A stretch of 64,000 nucleotides of DNA from Limimaricola sp. G21655-S1 (GCF_027213785.1 NZ_JAPWGO010000011.1:1-64000); one strand, 5' to 3'; positions 51,862-60,936 are shown, numbered from the stretch's first letter. Numbers and translations: made by a program. Notes: generated by a model not told the origin, from the letters alone.

Positions 51862-53114
51862 GCATCCTGTCCGACGTCCTCTCGACCATCCTCGAACGCC
51901 GCTACCCGTGGCAGCCGGCGCGCGAGGCCGACCACCGTTCGGACGCGGCGCTGATCGCGGACCTGCTGTCGAACGCCGGCGAGATCTCGGGGCTGACCTC
52001 GGCGCGCGAACTGCTCGAACGCTATGCCCACAAGGACGACGCCGCCAAGATCGCCTTCTTCGCGCATCTGGCGGAGGAGCTGGACATCGACCCCGAAACG
52101 GTGCGCAGCGCGCTCGACGCCTACGAGGCCAAGCCGGGGCCGAAGAGCTACCGCGCCTTTCTCGAGGCGGCCGAGCCGCCCCGGCAGGAGCTGGTGCGGC
52201 GGCTGAACCGGGTGCCCGGCGCCACGGCGCGGCTGGTGGCGATGCGCGCCGACCTGCTGCGGCTGCTCAGGCGCGACGATCCGCGCGCCGCGCTCGATCA
52301 GGATTTCCGGCACCTGTTCCAGAGCTGGTTCAACCGCGGCTTTTTGGTGCTGCGCCCGGTGAGCTGGGAGAGCCCGGCGCAGATTCTCGAGAAGATCATC
52401 GCCTACGAGGCGGTGCACGCGATCGACAGCTGGGACGATCTGCGCCGCCGGGTCGAGCCCACCGACCGGCGCTGCTTCGCGTTCTTTCACCCGGCGATGC
52501 CGGACGAGCCGGTGATCTTCGTCGAGGTGGCGCTGACCCGTGGCATTCCCGGCTCGATCCAGGGCGTTCTGGCCGAGGACCGCGAGGAGGTCGAGGCGGC
52601 GGAGGCCGACACGGCCGTGTTCTACTCGATCTCGAACTGCCAGTCGGGGCTCGCCGGCATCTCCTTCGGCAACTCGCTGATCAAGCAGGTGGTGGCGGAT
52701 CTCTCGGCCGAGCTGCCCGGACTCAGGACCTTCGTGACGCTGTCGCCGATCCCGGGGCTGCGGCGCTGGATGGACGGGCAGGAGATCGATCCGACCAAGC
52801 TCGACGACGAGGCGCTCAGGCGCATCGCGGCGACCTACCTGCTGACCGCCAAGCGCGAGGGCGGCATGCCGCTCGACCCGGTGGCGCGGTTCCATCTGGG
52901 CAACGGCGCGCAGCTGCACGCGGTGCATGCCAATGCCGACATCTCGCCCAAGGGCCGCGCCGAGAGCTGCGGCGCGATGGTGAATTATCTCTATGACCTG
53001 GGGAAGATCACCCAGAACCACGAAGGCTTTGCCAAGCGGCAGGAGGTGGCGGCGTCGGATGCCGTGCGCGGTCTCCTTCCCCGCCAGGGCCGGGCCCGCA
53101 AGGAAGGGGCATGA
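51858..53114 (+). CDS. matA: Malonyl-CoA decarboxylase
   Basis: 418 residues from ATG 51858, overlapping the transporter stop. MCD family: an N-terminal helical domain, then HLFQSWFNRGFLVLRPVSW, CFAFFHPAMPDEPVIFVEVA, FYSISNCQSGLAGISFGN, LSPIPGLRRWM and FHLGNGAQLHAVHANADISP followed by RAESCGAMVNYLY. His and Ser of the catalytic pair sit in HANADISP and nearby. It converts malonyl-CoA to acetyl-CoA. Overlaps matB by four bases. Confidence 0.85.
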   Translation: MSILSDVLSTILERRYPWQPAREADHRSDAALIADLLSNAGEISGLTSARELLERYAHKDDAAKIAFFAHLAEELDIDPETVRSALDAYEAKPGPKSYRAFLEAAEPPRQELVRRLNRVPGATARLVAMRADLLRLLRRDDPRAALDQDFRHLFQSWFNRGFLVLRPVSWESPAQILEKIIAYEAVHAIDSWDDLRRRVEPTDRRCFAFFHPAMPDEPVIFVEVALTRGIPGSIQGVLAEDREEVEAAEADTAVFYSISNCQSGLAGISFGNSLIKQVVADLSAELPGLRTFVTLSPIPGLRRWMDGQEIDPTKLDDEALRRIAATYLLTAKREGGMPLDPVARFHLGNGAQLHAVHANADISPKGRAESCGAMVNYLYDLGKITQNHEGFAKRQEVAASDAVRGLLPRQGRARKEGA

Positions 53115-54619
53115 GCATGGCCAACCCGCTTTACGACACGCTGTTCGGGCGTCACGCCGGCAAGGAGACGCCGTTCCTGATCCTGCGCGACGGCGCCCGG
53201 ATCAGCCATGCGGCGTTCCTGGGCCAGGCCGCGCGCATCGCCCATGCGCTGGTCGATGCCGGTCTGAAGCCCGGCGACCGGGTCGCGGCGCAGGTCGAGA
53301 AAAGCCCGCAGGCGCTGGCGCTCTATGCCGCCTGCGCGCAGGCGGGGCTGGTGTTCTTGCCGCTCAACACCGCCTACACGGTCGATGAGCTGAGCTATTT
53401 CATCGAGGATAGCGGCGCGCGGATGGTGATCTGCGATCCGGCGCGCGAGGCGGATCTCGCACCCTTGGCCGAGCGGCTCGGGGCGCAGATCCTGACGCTG
53501 GGCGCCGATGGTCATGGCGGGCTGATGGCGCAGGCGGCGCGGCACGAGGACCGGTTCGAGACGGTGCCGCGCACGGGCGAGGACCTTGCGGCGTTCCTTT
53601 ATACCTCGGGGACCACGGGTCGCTCCAAGGGCGCGATGCTCACCCAGGACAACCTCATCTCGAACGCGGTGACCCTGGTCGAGCACTGGCGCTTCACGGA
53701 TGAGGACGTGCTGCTGCACGCGCTGCCGATCTTTCACACCCACGGGCTGTTCGTGGCGACAAACGTGATCGCGGTGGCCGGCGCCTCGATGATCTTCCTG
53801 CCGAAATTCGACCTCGACGCGCTGATCGAGCTGATGCCCGAGGCGACCTCGATGATGGGGGTGCCGACCTTCTATACCCGGCTTCTGGGCGACGAGAGGT
53901 TCACCCGCGAACTGACCGCGGGCATGCGGCTCTTCATCTCGGGCTCGGCGCCGCTTCTGGCCGAGACGCATGTGGAGTTCGAAAAGCGCACCGGGCACCG
54001 GATTCTCGAACGCTACGGCATGACCGAGACCAACATGAACACCTCGAACCCCTATGACGGCGAGCGGCGCGCCGGAACCGTGGGCTTCCCGCTGCCGGGG
54101 GTGGAGCTGAAGATCACCGACCGCGAGACCGGGGCCGAGCTGCCGCAGGGCGAGGTCGGGCTGATCGAGGTGCGCGGGCCCAACGTGTTCAAGGGCTATT
54201 GGCAGATGCCCGAGAAGACCAAGGCGGAGCTGCGCGAGGACGGCTTCTTCCTCACCGGCGATCTGGGGCGGATCGACGAGGATGGCTACGTCTCGATCGT
54301 CGGACGCGACAAGGACCTGATCATCTCGGGCGGCTACAACATCTATCCCAAGGAGATCGAGCTCCTGCTCGACGAGCAGCCCGGTGTGCTGGAGAGCGCG
54401 GTGATCGGCGTGAAGGACGCCGATTTCGGCGAGAGCGTGGTCGGCGTGCTGGTGCCGCGCCCCGGTGCCGAGATCGACCCCGAGGCGGTGATGGCGGCGA
54501 TGCAGGGCAGCCTCGCGCGGTTCAAGCAGCCGCGCCGGATCGAGATCGTCGACGAGTTGCCCCGCAACACCATGGGCAAGGTGCAAAAAAACCTGCTGCG
54601 CGAGCGTTTCGCGGGCTGA
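53111..54619 (+). CDS. matB: Malonyl-CoA synthetase (MatB-like)
   Basis: 502 residues, AMP-forming acyl-CoA synthetase. ATP loop FLYTSGTTGRSKGAMLTQ, LPIFHTHGLFVATN, RLFISGSAPLLAETH, YGMTETNMNTSNPYDGERRA (the M-T-E-T motif with MatB-type arginine), GRDKDLIISGGYNIYPKEIE, and the C-terminal catalytic lysine in NTMGKVQKNLL. It activates malonate to malonyl-CoA for the decarboxylase. A terminator hairpin lies after the stop. Confidence 0.85.
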   Translation: MSMANPLYDTLFGRHAGKETPFLILRDGARISHAAFLGQAARIAHALVDAGLKPGDRVAAQVEKSPQALALYAACAQAGLVFLPLNTAYTVDELSYFIEDSGARMVICDPAREADLAPLAERLGAQILTLGADGHGGLMAQAARHEDRFETVPRTGEDLAAFLYTSGTTGRSKGAMLTQDNLISNAVTLVEHWRFTDEDVLLHALPIFHTHGLFVATNVIAVAGASMIFLPKFDLDALIELMPEATSMMGVPTFYTRLLGDERFTRELTAGMRLFISGSAPLLAETHVEFEKRTGHRILERYGMTETNMNTSNPYDGERRAGTVGFPLPGVELKITDRETGAELPQGEVGLIEVRGPNVFKGYWQMPEKTKAELREDGFFLTGDLGRIDEDGYVSIVGRDKDLIISGGYNIYPKEIELLLDEQPGVLESAVIGVKDADFGESVVGVLVPRPGAEIDPEAVMAAMQGSLARFKQPRRIEIVDELPRNTMGKVQKNLLRERFAG

Positions 54620-54640
54620 TCCCGGGACCGGGAAAGAGAC

Positions 54641-54668
54641 AAGGCGTCGCGCGACCGCGCGGCGCCTT
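54641..54668 (+). terminator. Terminator after matB
   Basis: AAGGCGTCGCGC (54641-54652) pairs with GCGCGGCGCCTT (54657-54668), 12 bp with one G-T, four-base loop, followed by TCGTC. It separates the malonate operon from the acid-sugar operon. Confidence 0.6.
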
Positions 54669-54753
54669 TCGTCATGCGCGGCGGCCCGGATCGGTAGGGC
54701 GGGGCGGTTCGTCACGCCGCCGATTGACAGGCCCGGCGAAGCATGGGACCAAA

Positions 54754-54763
54754 TGGTATACCA
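54754..54763. promoter_or_regulatory. TGGTATACCA operator upstream of ltnD
   Basis: Perfect 10-bp palindrome 14 bases before the ltnD start. A perfect -35 hexamer TTGACA is at 54724-54729, although a good -10 is not evident. Same site as at 60879 and 60937, so probably bound by the GntR protein at 60146-60850. Confidence 0.6.
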
Positions 54764-54777
54764 AACGGGAGGCGCGC

Positions 54778-55671
54778 ATGGCGGTGATCACGGTGATCGG
54801 TCTGGGATCGATGGGGCTCGGCATGGCGCTGTCGCTCAGGCGCGCGGGGCACCGGGTGATCGGCTGCGACCTGCGCGATGGTGCGGCGGCGCCGCTTCTG
54901 GCCGAGGGCGGCGAGGCGGGCACGCCGCGCGAGGCCGCGGCGCAAAGCGACATCGTGGTCAGCGTCGTGCTCAACGCGGCGCAGACCGAGGCGGTGCTGT
55001 TCGGGCCCGGGGGCTGCGCCGAGCGGCTGCGCGCGGGTGCGGCGATCATCTCCTGCGCCACGGTGCCGCCGGAGGCGGCGCGGGCGATGGCGGCATCGGC
55101 CCAAGCGATGGGGCTGCATTACCTCGACGCGCCGATCTCGGGCGGCGCGGCCAAGGCGGCGCAGGGGCGGCTGTCGATCATGGCCTCTGGCAGCGAGGCG
55201 GCTTTCGCCGCCGCCGCGCCCGCGCTCGATGCGATGGCCGAGACGGTGCATGATCTGGGTCGCGACGCCGGGGCGGGCTCGGCGATGAAGGCGGTGAACC
55301 AGCTTCTCGCGGGCGTGCATATCGCCGCGATGGGCGAGGCGCTGGCCATGGCGGCGAGCCAGGGGCTCGATCTCGGCCGGGTGGTCGAGGTGATCTCGGC
55401 TTCGGCCGGAACCTCGTGGATGTTCGAGAACCGGGCGCCGCACGTGGTCGAGGCCGATTACGCGGCGCGCTCGGCGGTGACGATCTGGCCCAAGGATCTC
55501 GGCATCGTCTCGGACATCGCGGCGGCGGCGGGGCTGCCGGTGCCGCTCACCCGCGCCGCGCTGGGGCAGTTCGAGGCCGCGGTCGAGGCGGGCTGGGGCG
55601 CCGATGACGACGCCGCCGTCACGCGGGTCTACGCGCGGGCCGCGGGTCTTTCCCTGCCGGGGGATGCGTGA
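54778..55671 (+). CDS. ltnD: L-threonate dehydrogenase-like (LtnD)
   Basis: 297 residues from ATG 54778 (GGGAGG upstream). Beta-hydroxyacid dehydrogenase: VIGLGSMGLGMALSLRRAG (NAD loop), YLDAPISGGAAKAAQGRLSI (substrate motif), AGAGSAMKAVNQLLAGVHIA with the catalytic lysine, and WPKDLGIV. In the four-carbon acid-sugar pathway it oxidises threonate to 2-oxo-tetronate. Followed directly by otnK (TGATG). Confidence 0.85.
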   Translation: MAVITVIGLGSMGLGMALSLRRAGHRVIGCDLRDGAAAPLLAEGGEAGTPREAAAQSDIVVSVVLNAAQTEAVLFGPGGCAERLRAGAAIISCATVPPEAARAMAASAQAMGLHYLDAPISGGAAKAAQGRLSIMASGSEAAFAAAAPALDAMAETVHDLGRDAGAGSAMKAVNQLLAGVHIAAMGEALAMAASQGLDLGRVVEVISASAGTSWMFENRAPHVVEADYAARSAVTIWPKDLGIVSDIAAAAGLPVPLTRAALGQFEAAVEAGWGADDDAAVTRVYARAAGLSLPGDA

Positions 55672-56906
55672 TGCTGCTGGGTTGTATCGGCGATGATTTC
55701 ACCGGCTCGAGCGATCTGGGCAACACGCTGACCAAGGCCGGGATGCGCAGCGTCCAGTATGTCGGCGTGCCCGACCGGCCCGCCGAGGCCGGGGTCGAGG
55801 CGGGAATCGTGGCGTTGAAATCGCGGTCGCTGCCCGTCGCGGAGGCGGTGCGCCAGTCGCTGGCGGCGCTCGACTGGTTGATGGCGCAGGGCTGCGAGCA
55901 GATCCTGTTCAAATACTGCTCGACCTTCGATTCCACGCCCGAGGGCAATATCGGGCCGGTGGCCGAGGCCCTGGCCGACCGGCTCGGGGCCGAGCAGGTG
56001 ATCTTCTGCCCCGCCTTTCCGGCGGCCGGGCGCACGGTCTATCAGGGCCATCTCTTCGTCGGCGATCGGCTCTTGAGCGAGAGCGGGATGGAGAACCACC
56101 CGCTGACGCCGATGACCGACCCGGATTTGCGGCGCTGGCTGGCGCGGCAGGTCCGGGGCGAGGTCGGCCATGTCGCGGCCGCGCAGGTTTTCGAGGGGCC
56201 CCAGGCGATCCGCGCGGCCTTCGCCGCCAGCGGCGCGCGGCACCTGATCTGCGACGCGATCCGCGACGAGGACCTGCTGGCGCTCGGGCGCGCCGCCCAG
56301 GGCCACCCTCTGGTCACCGGCGGATCGGGCATCGCGATGGGGCTGCCGGAGGCGTTCCGAAGCGCCGGTCGGCTGTCTGGCGCGGCGGGCGGCTGGCGGG
56401 GGCAGAAGGGCCGGTCGGTCGTGCTGTCGGGCTCGTGCTCGAACGCGACGCGGGGCCAGGTCGCGGCCCATGCCGGACCCAGCCTGCCGGTGCGGATCGA
56501 GGCGCTGATGGCCGATGAGATCACGCCGCGTTGCGCCACCGAGTGGTCGCTGGCGCAGGAGGGGCTGCCGTTGGTCTACAGCTCGGCCGAGCCCGAGGCG
56601 GTGCGCGCCGCGCAGGAGCGGTTCGGCCGCGAGGCGGTGGCCGAGAAGGTCGAGGGTTTCTTTGCGGAGTCCGCGCGGGCGCTGGTGGCGCATGGGGTGA
56701 CGCGGCTGATCACGGCGGGCGGCGAGACCTCGGGCGCGGTGGTCGAGGCGCTGGCGCCCGAGGCGCTCGAGATCGGGCCGGAGATCGCGCCGGGCGTGCC
56801 CTGCCTGCGCGCCGGGCCGGATCTGGTGCTGGCGCTGAAATCCGGCAATTTCGGCGGCCCGGACTTCTTTGCCGAGGCCGAGGCGATGCTGGGACGCGAC
56901 GCATGA
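55671..56906 (+). CDS. otnK: 3-oxo-tetronate kinase-like (DUF1537)
   Basis: 411 residues from ATG 55671. DUF1537 N-terminal IGDDFTGSSDLGNTLTKAGM, VALKSRSLPV, FKYCSTFDSTPEGNIGPVAE; C-terminal nucleotide domain VTGGSGIAMGLPEAF, VLSGSCSNATRGQV and LITAGGETSGAVVEAL. Phosphorylates the 3-oxo four-carbon acid. Its stop overlaps otnC. Confidence 0.85.
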   Translation: MLLGCIGDDFTGSSDLGNTLTKAGMRSVQYVGVPDRPAEAGVEAGIVALKSRSLPVAEAVRQSLAALDWLMAQGCEQILFKYCSTFDSTPEGNIGPVAEALADRLGAEQVIFCPAFPAAGRTVYQGHLFVGDRLLSESGMENHPLTPMTDPDLRRWLARQVRGEVGHVAAAQVFEGPQAIRAAFAASGARHLICDAIRDEDLLALGRAAQGHPLVTGGSGIAMGLPEAFRSAGRLSGAAGGWRGQKGRSVVLSGSCSNATRGQVAAHAGPSLPVRIEALMADEITPRCATEWSLAQEGLPLVYSSAEPEAVRAAQERFGREAVAEKVEGFFAESARALVAHGVTRLITAGGETSGAVVEALAPEALEIGPEIAPGVPCLRAGPDLVLALKSGNFGGPDFFAEAEAMLGRDA

Positions 56907-57547
56907 GCGAGGCGGGTCTGCGCGAGGCGATCTGCGCCCGGGCCGCGTCGCTCTTCGCGCGCGGGCTGACCGGCGGCGCCTCGGGGAACATCTCGGCGCG
57001 CTGCGAGGATGGCGGGCTCCTGGTCTCGCCCACGGGGGCGAGCTTCGGCAGCCTCGATCCGGCTCGGCTGGCGAAGTTCGACGCGAGCGGACGGCAGGTC
57101 TCGGGCGACAGGCCGACCAAGGAGATGCCGCTGCACGCCGCCTTCTACGAAACGCGCGGCACCGCCGGGGCGGTGGTGCATCTGCACTCGACCCATTCGG
57201 TGGCGCTGTCGATGCTGCCCGAGACCGACCCCGAGAACATGCTGCCGCCGCTCACCGCCTATTCGATCATGCGTTTGGGCAAGGTGCAGCTGCTGCCCTA
57301 TTTCCGGCCCGGCGATCCGGCCATGGGCGACGCGGTGCGCGGGCTGGCGGGCAAGCGCTCGGCGGTGGTGCTGGCCAATCACGGGCCCGTCGTTGCGGCC
57401 AAGGACCTGGAGGCGGCGGTCTACGCGATGGAGGAGCTGGAGGAGACGGCGAAGCTGGCGTTGCTTCTGCGCGGCGCGAACCCGCGGATGCTGAGCGAGG
57501 CGCAGATCCGCGACGTGGTGACGACATTCGACGTGGAGTGGGACTGA
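56903..57547 (+). CDS. otnC: 3-oxo-tetronate 4-phosphate decarboxylase-like (OtnC)
   Basis: 214 residues, class II aldolase fold. GNISARCEDGGLLVSPTGAS, then DRPTKEMPLHAAFYETRGTA, the metal ligands in VVHLHSTHSVALS and ANHGPVVAA. OtnC decarboxylates the phosphorylated oxo acid to dihydroxyacetone phosphate. A decayed relative lies at 12756-12955. Overlaps otnK and otnI. Confidence 0.85.
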   Translation: MSEAGLREAICARAASLFARGLTGGASGNISARCEDGGLLVSPTGASFGSLDPARLAKFDASGRQVSGDRPTKEMPLHAAFYETRGTAGAVVHLHSTHSVALSMLPETDPENMLPPLTAYSIMRLGKVQLLPYFRPGDPAMGDAVRGLAGKRSAVVLANHGPVVAAKDLEAAVYAMEELEETAKLALLLRGANPRMLSEAQIRDVVTTFDVEWD

Positions 57548-58335
57548 TGTTTTCGGCCAATCTGGGATTTCTGTTCGCCGACCGGCCGCTGCCCGAGGCG
57601 ATCCGCGCCGCCAAGCGCCACGGTTTCGGCGCGGTGGAATGCCATTTCCCCTATGACACACCGGCGCGCGAGGTGCGCGCTGCGCTCGACGAGACCGGGT
57701 TGGAGATGCTCGGGATCAACACCGTGCCGGGCGACACCGCTTCGGGGGATTTCGGCCTCGCCGCCGTGCCGGGGCGAGAGCGCGAGGCGCGGGCGGCGAT
57801 CGAGCAGGCGCTGGATTACGCCGCAGAGATCGGCGCGCGAAACGTGCATGTCATGGCCGGGCGGACCGAGGATTTCGATGCCGCCGAGGCGCTGTTTCGG
57901 GGCACTTTGCGCGCGGCCTGCGATCTCGCCGCGCCGCGCGGCATCGGGCTCTTGATCGAGCCGATCAACCGGCGCGACGTGGCGGGCTATCACTTGAGCC
58001 ACATCGAGCAGGCGGCGGCGACGGTGGCGGCCGTGGGTTCGGACGCGCTGAGGATCATGTTCGACTGCTACCACTTGCAGATCATGCAGGGCGACCTGAT
58101 CCGCCGCTTCGAGACGCATCGCGAGATGATCGGCCACGTGCAGATCGCGGGCGTGCCGGACCGGGGCGAGCCCGATGGCGGCGAGCTGCATTACCCGAAC
58201 CTCGTCGCGGCGTTCCGCGAGAGGGGATGGGGCGCGCCCATCGGCGCGGAATACAAGCCGCGCTCGGGGCGGACCGAGGACGGGCTCGGATGGATGGACG
58301 CATTCCCGCAGGAGCGGGCAGGGGGGACGGCATGA
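57547..58335 (+). CDS. otnI: 2-oxo-tetronate isomerase-like (OtnI/Hyi)
   Basis: 262 residues. Hydroxypyruvate-isomerase-like TIM barrel: FSANLGFLFADRPLPEAIRA, VECHFPYDTP, IGLLIEPINRRDVAGYHLSH (metal Glu), MFDCYHLQIMQGDLI, HVQIAGVPDRGEPDGGELHY and IGAEYKPR. Interconverts 2-oxo and 3-oxo tetronates. Confidence 0.85.
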   Translation: MFSANLGFLFADRPLPEAIRAAKRHGFGAVECHFPYDTPAREVRAALDETGLEMLGINTVPGDTASGDFGLAAVPGREREARAAIEQALDYAAEIGARNVHVMAGRTEDFDAAEALFRGTLRAACDLAAPRGIGLLIEPINRRDVAGYHLSHIEQAAATVAAVGSDALRIMFDCYHLQIMQGDLIRRFETHREMIGHVQIAGVPDRGEPDGGELHYPNLVAAFRERGWGAPIGAEYKPRSGRTEDGLGWMDAFPQERAGGTA

Positions 58336-59267
58336 GCGAGATACTGGCGATCGGCAGCTACACCGAGACCGACATGGAGGGGCTGCGCGAGATGGGCGCG
58401 CGCGTGGTCGAGAGCCTCGACGCGATGCGTGGGCTGCCCGAGGCCGAGCGCGCGGCGGTGCGCGCGGTGGCATACAAGGGCCACCATGATTTCGGTGCCG
58501 ACGAGATGGCGCTGCTGCCGGGGCTCGGCGTGATCGCCAATTACGGCGTCGGCTACGACGCGATCCGGATCGACGCGGCGGATGCCGCCGGGGTGCGGGT
58601 CACCAACACGCCGGACGTGCTCAACGACGACGTCGCCGACCTTGCCGTGGCGATGCTCTTGATGCAGCAGCGGCGGATGCTGGCGGGCGACGCGCATGTG
58701 CGCTCGGGCGCATGGGCCGGTGGAGAAAGCTTTCCGCTCAACCGCAAGGTCTCGGGTCGGCGCGCAGGCATCATGGGGCTGGGTCGGATCGGGCGCGACA
58801 TCGCCGATCGGCTGGCGGCGTTCAGGATGGAGATGCACTACCACGCGCGCTCGGAAAAGGAGACGCCGGGCTGGACCTATCACGCCGACCCGGTGTCGCT
58901 GGCGCGCGAGGTTGATTACCTCGTCGTGGCGCTGGTCGGCGGGCCGGAGACCGAGAACTACGTATCGAAGGAGGTGATCGAGGCGCTGGGGCCCGAAGGC
59001 GTGCTGATCAACATCTCGCGCGGCTCGACGGTGGACGAGGCGGCGCTTCTCGACGCGCTGGAGGCGGGGCGGCTCGGCGGCGCCGGGCTCGACGTGTTCC
59101 GCGACGAACCCCGGGTCGATCCGCGGTTCCACGCGCTGGAGACGGTCGTGCTGCAACCGCATCAGGGCTCGGGCACGCATGAGACCCGCGCCGCGATGGG
59201 GCGGCTGCAGCGCGACAACATCGCGGCCTTTCTCGATGGCCGCGACCTGCTGACGCCGGTCAACTGA
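58332..59267 (+). CDS. D-2-hydroxyacid dehydrogenase
   Basis: 311 residues. NAD fold GIMGLGRIGRDIADRLAAF, LINISRGSTVDEAALLDAL, a conserved VALVGGPETENYVSKEV and the catalytic His in VLQPHQGSGTHETR. Family of glyoxylate/hydroxypyruvate/2-oxoacid reductases. Its start overlaps the otnI stop, so it belongs to the operon; its step is not part of the usual threonate/erythronate scheme and may handle a 2-oxo acid side product. Confidence 0.8.
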   Translation: MSEILAIGSYTETDMEGLREMGARVVESLDAMRGLPEAERAAVRAVAYKGHHDFGADEMALLPGLGVIANYGVGYDAIRIDAADAAGVRVTNTPDVLNDDVADLAVAMLLMQQRRMLAGDAHVRSGAWAGGESFPLNRKVSGRRAGIMGLGRIGRDIADRLAAFRMEMHYHARSEKETPGWTYHADPVSLAREVDYLVVALVGGPETENYVSKEVIEALGPEGVLINISRGSTVDEAALLDALEAGRLGGAGLDVFRDEPRVDPRFHALETVVLQPHQGSGTHETRAAMGRLQRDNIAAFLDGRDLLTPVN

Positions 59268-59272
59268 ACGCG

Positions 59273-59296
59273 GCCGCCGGGGTAATCCCCGGCGGC
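59273..59296. terminator. Bidirectional hairpin between convergent genes
   Basis: GCCGCCGGGG (59273-59282), loop TAAT, CCCCGGCGGC (59287-59296). Perfect 10-bp stem five bases after the dehydrogenase stop and seven before the convergent hydrolase stop. It can end transcription from both sides. Confidence 0.65.
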
Positions 59297-59303
59297 GCCC
59301 GTC

Positions 59304-60149
59304 TCACGTCGCGGCGACCGCCTCCTGACGCTGGCGGCCGAGCCCCTCGACCTCGATCTCCATCACGTCGCCGGGCTTGAGGAAGCGCTGCGGCGTCATG
59401 CCCATGCCGACGCCCGAGGGCGTGCCGGTGGCGATGACGTCGCCGGGCATCAGCTTCATGAACTGCGACATGTGGCTGATGATCTGGGCGACGGTGAAGA
59501 TCATGTCGCCGGTGGTCTCGTCCTGCACCCGCTCGCCGTTCAGGTCGAGCGTGACGCGCAGGGCCTGAGGATCCTCGATCTCGTCCGCCGTCACCAGCCA
59601 CGGGCCGACGGGGCCGAAGGAGGGGGCCGACTTGCCCTTGATCCACTGGCCGCCGCGCTCGATCTGGAAGGCGCGCTCGGAGACGTCGTTGATGGTGCAG
59701 TAGCCCGCCACGTGATCGAGCGCATCGGCCTCGGAGACGTAGAGCGCCTCGCGGCCGATCACCACGCCGAGCTCGACCTCCCAGTCGGCCTTCTCCGAGC
59801 CGCGCGGGATGATCACCGGGTCGAAGGGGCCCGACAGGGCCGAGGAGGCCTTGGAGAAGATGATCGGCTCCTTGGGCGGCTGCGCGCCGGTTTCGGCCGC
59901 GTGCTTGGCGTAGTTCAGGCCGATGCAGAAGAAGTTCGGCACGCGCGAGAGGCACGACCCGATCCGCCCCGGCTCCTCGACCAGCGGCAGGCTATCGGGA
60001 TCGATGCCCCGGAGCCGGTCGAGCGCGGCGCGCGACACCGCCTCGCCGGCGAGGTCGTCGACATGCCCCGAGAGATCGCGCACCCGGCCCTCGCGGTCGA
60101 GCATCCCGGTCCTTTCCTGCCCCGCCGGGCCGTATCGCAGCAGTTTCAT
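59304..60149 (-). CDS. Fumarylacetoacetase-family hydrolase
   Basis: 281 residues from ATG 60147-60149 (AAGGA upstream). FAH marks: NFFCIGLNYAKHAAETGAQP, WEVELGVVIGREAL (metal Glu), CTINDVSERAFQIERGGQWI with Asp, KSAPSFGPVGPWLV, and GDVIATGTPSGVGMGM. Family members hydrolyse or decarboxylate acylpyruvates or isomerise 2-oxo acids. Starts inside the GntR gene stop (ATGA), so it is made together with the regulator. Confidence 0.85.
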   Translation of the reverse strand: MKLLRYGPAGQERTGMLDREGRVRDLSGHVDDLAGEAVSRAALDRLRGIDPDSLPLVEEPGRIGSCLSRVPNFFCIGLNYAKHAAETGAQPPKEPIIFSKASSALSGPFDPVIIPRGSEKADWEVELGVVIGREALYVSEADALDHVAGYCTINDVSERAFQIERGGQWIKGKSAPSFGPVGPWLVTADEIEDPQALRVTLDLNGERVQDETTGDMIFTVAQIISHMSQFMKLMPGDVIATGTPSGVGMGMTPQRFLKPGDVMEIEVEGLGRQRQEAVAAT

Positions 60150-60850
60150 TCGATGTCCTTCTCGTTGGTGGTCAGGTCGCGCCCGGATTCGCGCAGTTCG
60201 AACAGGCGGGTGAGATTGACGATCAGCGCCGAAAGATGCGCGTCGATCTCGGCGCCGACCCGGGCCGGATCGCGGGTCTCGAGCCCGCGCACGATGTTCT
60301 CGTGCTGCGTGCGCACCCGTTCGCGGGCACGGCGCTGTACCGCGGAAAGATAGCGTTGGCGCCACATCCGCGCGAGATAGGCGGCATGGGTCTCGGCCAG
60401 CGCCGGGTTGTGCGAGGCCCGCGCGATGGCGGTGTGGAACGCCATGTCGATCTCGAACAGCTCGATCAGCGCGTCGCCCTCGGCGGTCTCGCTCAGGGCG
60501 AGGTGCCGCTCGGAGAGGTCGCGGATCTCGGCGATCTCGGCGTCGGAGGCTTCGCGGCAGGCCAGCTCGCCCGACAGGATCTCGAGCGCCTTGAGCACCA
60601 TCACCGAGTCGCGCACCTCCTTGAGGGAGGGGTCGGCGACGATCGGGCTGCGCGCCGGGCGCAGCTGCACCAGCCCCTCCTTGGCGAGGATGCGCACCGC
60701 CTCGCGAAGCGGGGTGCGGCTGACGCCGAGATCGACCGCGTTGTCGCGCTCCTTGATCGGGTCGCCGGGCGCGAGCTTGCCTCGGAGGATGTCGCGGCGC
60801 AGCTTCTGCGCGATCTGCTCGGCCAGTGGTGATGCGGTCATCTTGTCCAT
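60146..60850 (-). CDS. GntR-family (FCD) regulator of the acid-sugar genes
   Basis: 234 residues from ATG 60848-60850; a second ATG follows three codons later. N-terminal HTH: LAEQIAQKLRRDILRGKLAP, then AVDLGVSRTPLREAVRILAK. FCD domain with FEIDMAFHTAIARASHNPAL and the conserved His/Asp pattern. TGGTATACCA occurs just upstream of this gene, of the divergent TRAP gene and of ltnD, which makes this protein their likely regulator, autoregulated. Confidence 0.85.
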   Translation of the reverse strand: MDKMTASPLAEQIAQKLRRDILRGKLAPGDPIKERDNAVDLGVSRTPLREAVRILAKEGLVQLRPARSPIVADPSLKEVRDSVMVLKALEILSGELACREASDAEIAEIRDLSERHLALSETAEGDALIELFEIDMAFHTAIARASHNPALAETHAAYLARMWRQRYLSAVQRRARERVRTQHENIVRGLETRDPARVGAEIDAHLSALIVNLTRLFELRESGRDLTTNEKDIE

Positions 60851-60878
60851 TGCTTGGTCGGTTCGAGGCGTTTGAATC

Positions 60879-60888
60879 TGGTATACCA
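60879..60888. promoter_or_regulatory. TGGTATACCA operator, regulator side
   Basis: Perfect 10-bp palindrome 29 bases upstream of the GntR start. Confidence 0.6.
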
Positions 60889-60936
60889 AAAAATTCTTGT
60901 CTGTCGAGCAGCCCCTCGCTAGCGTGACCCTGCGGC

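Noticed and set aside
58332-59267. Phosphoglycerate dehydrogenase of serine synthesis
   Set aside because: It lacks the C-terminal regulatory domains, and its coupling to otnI indicates a catabolic role.
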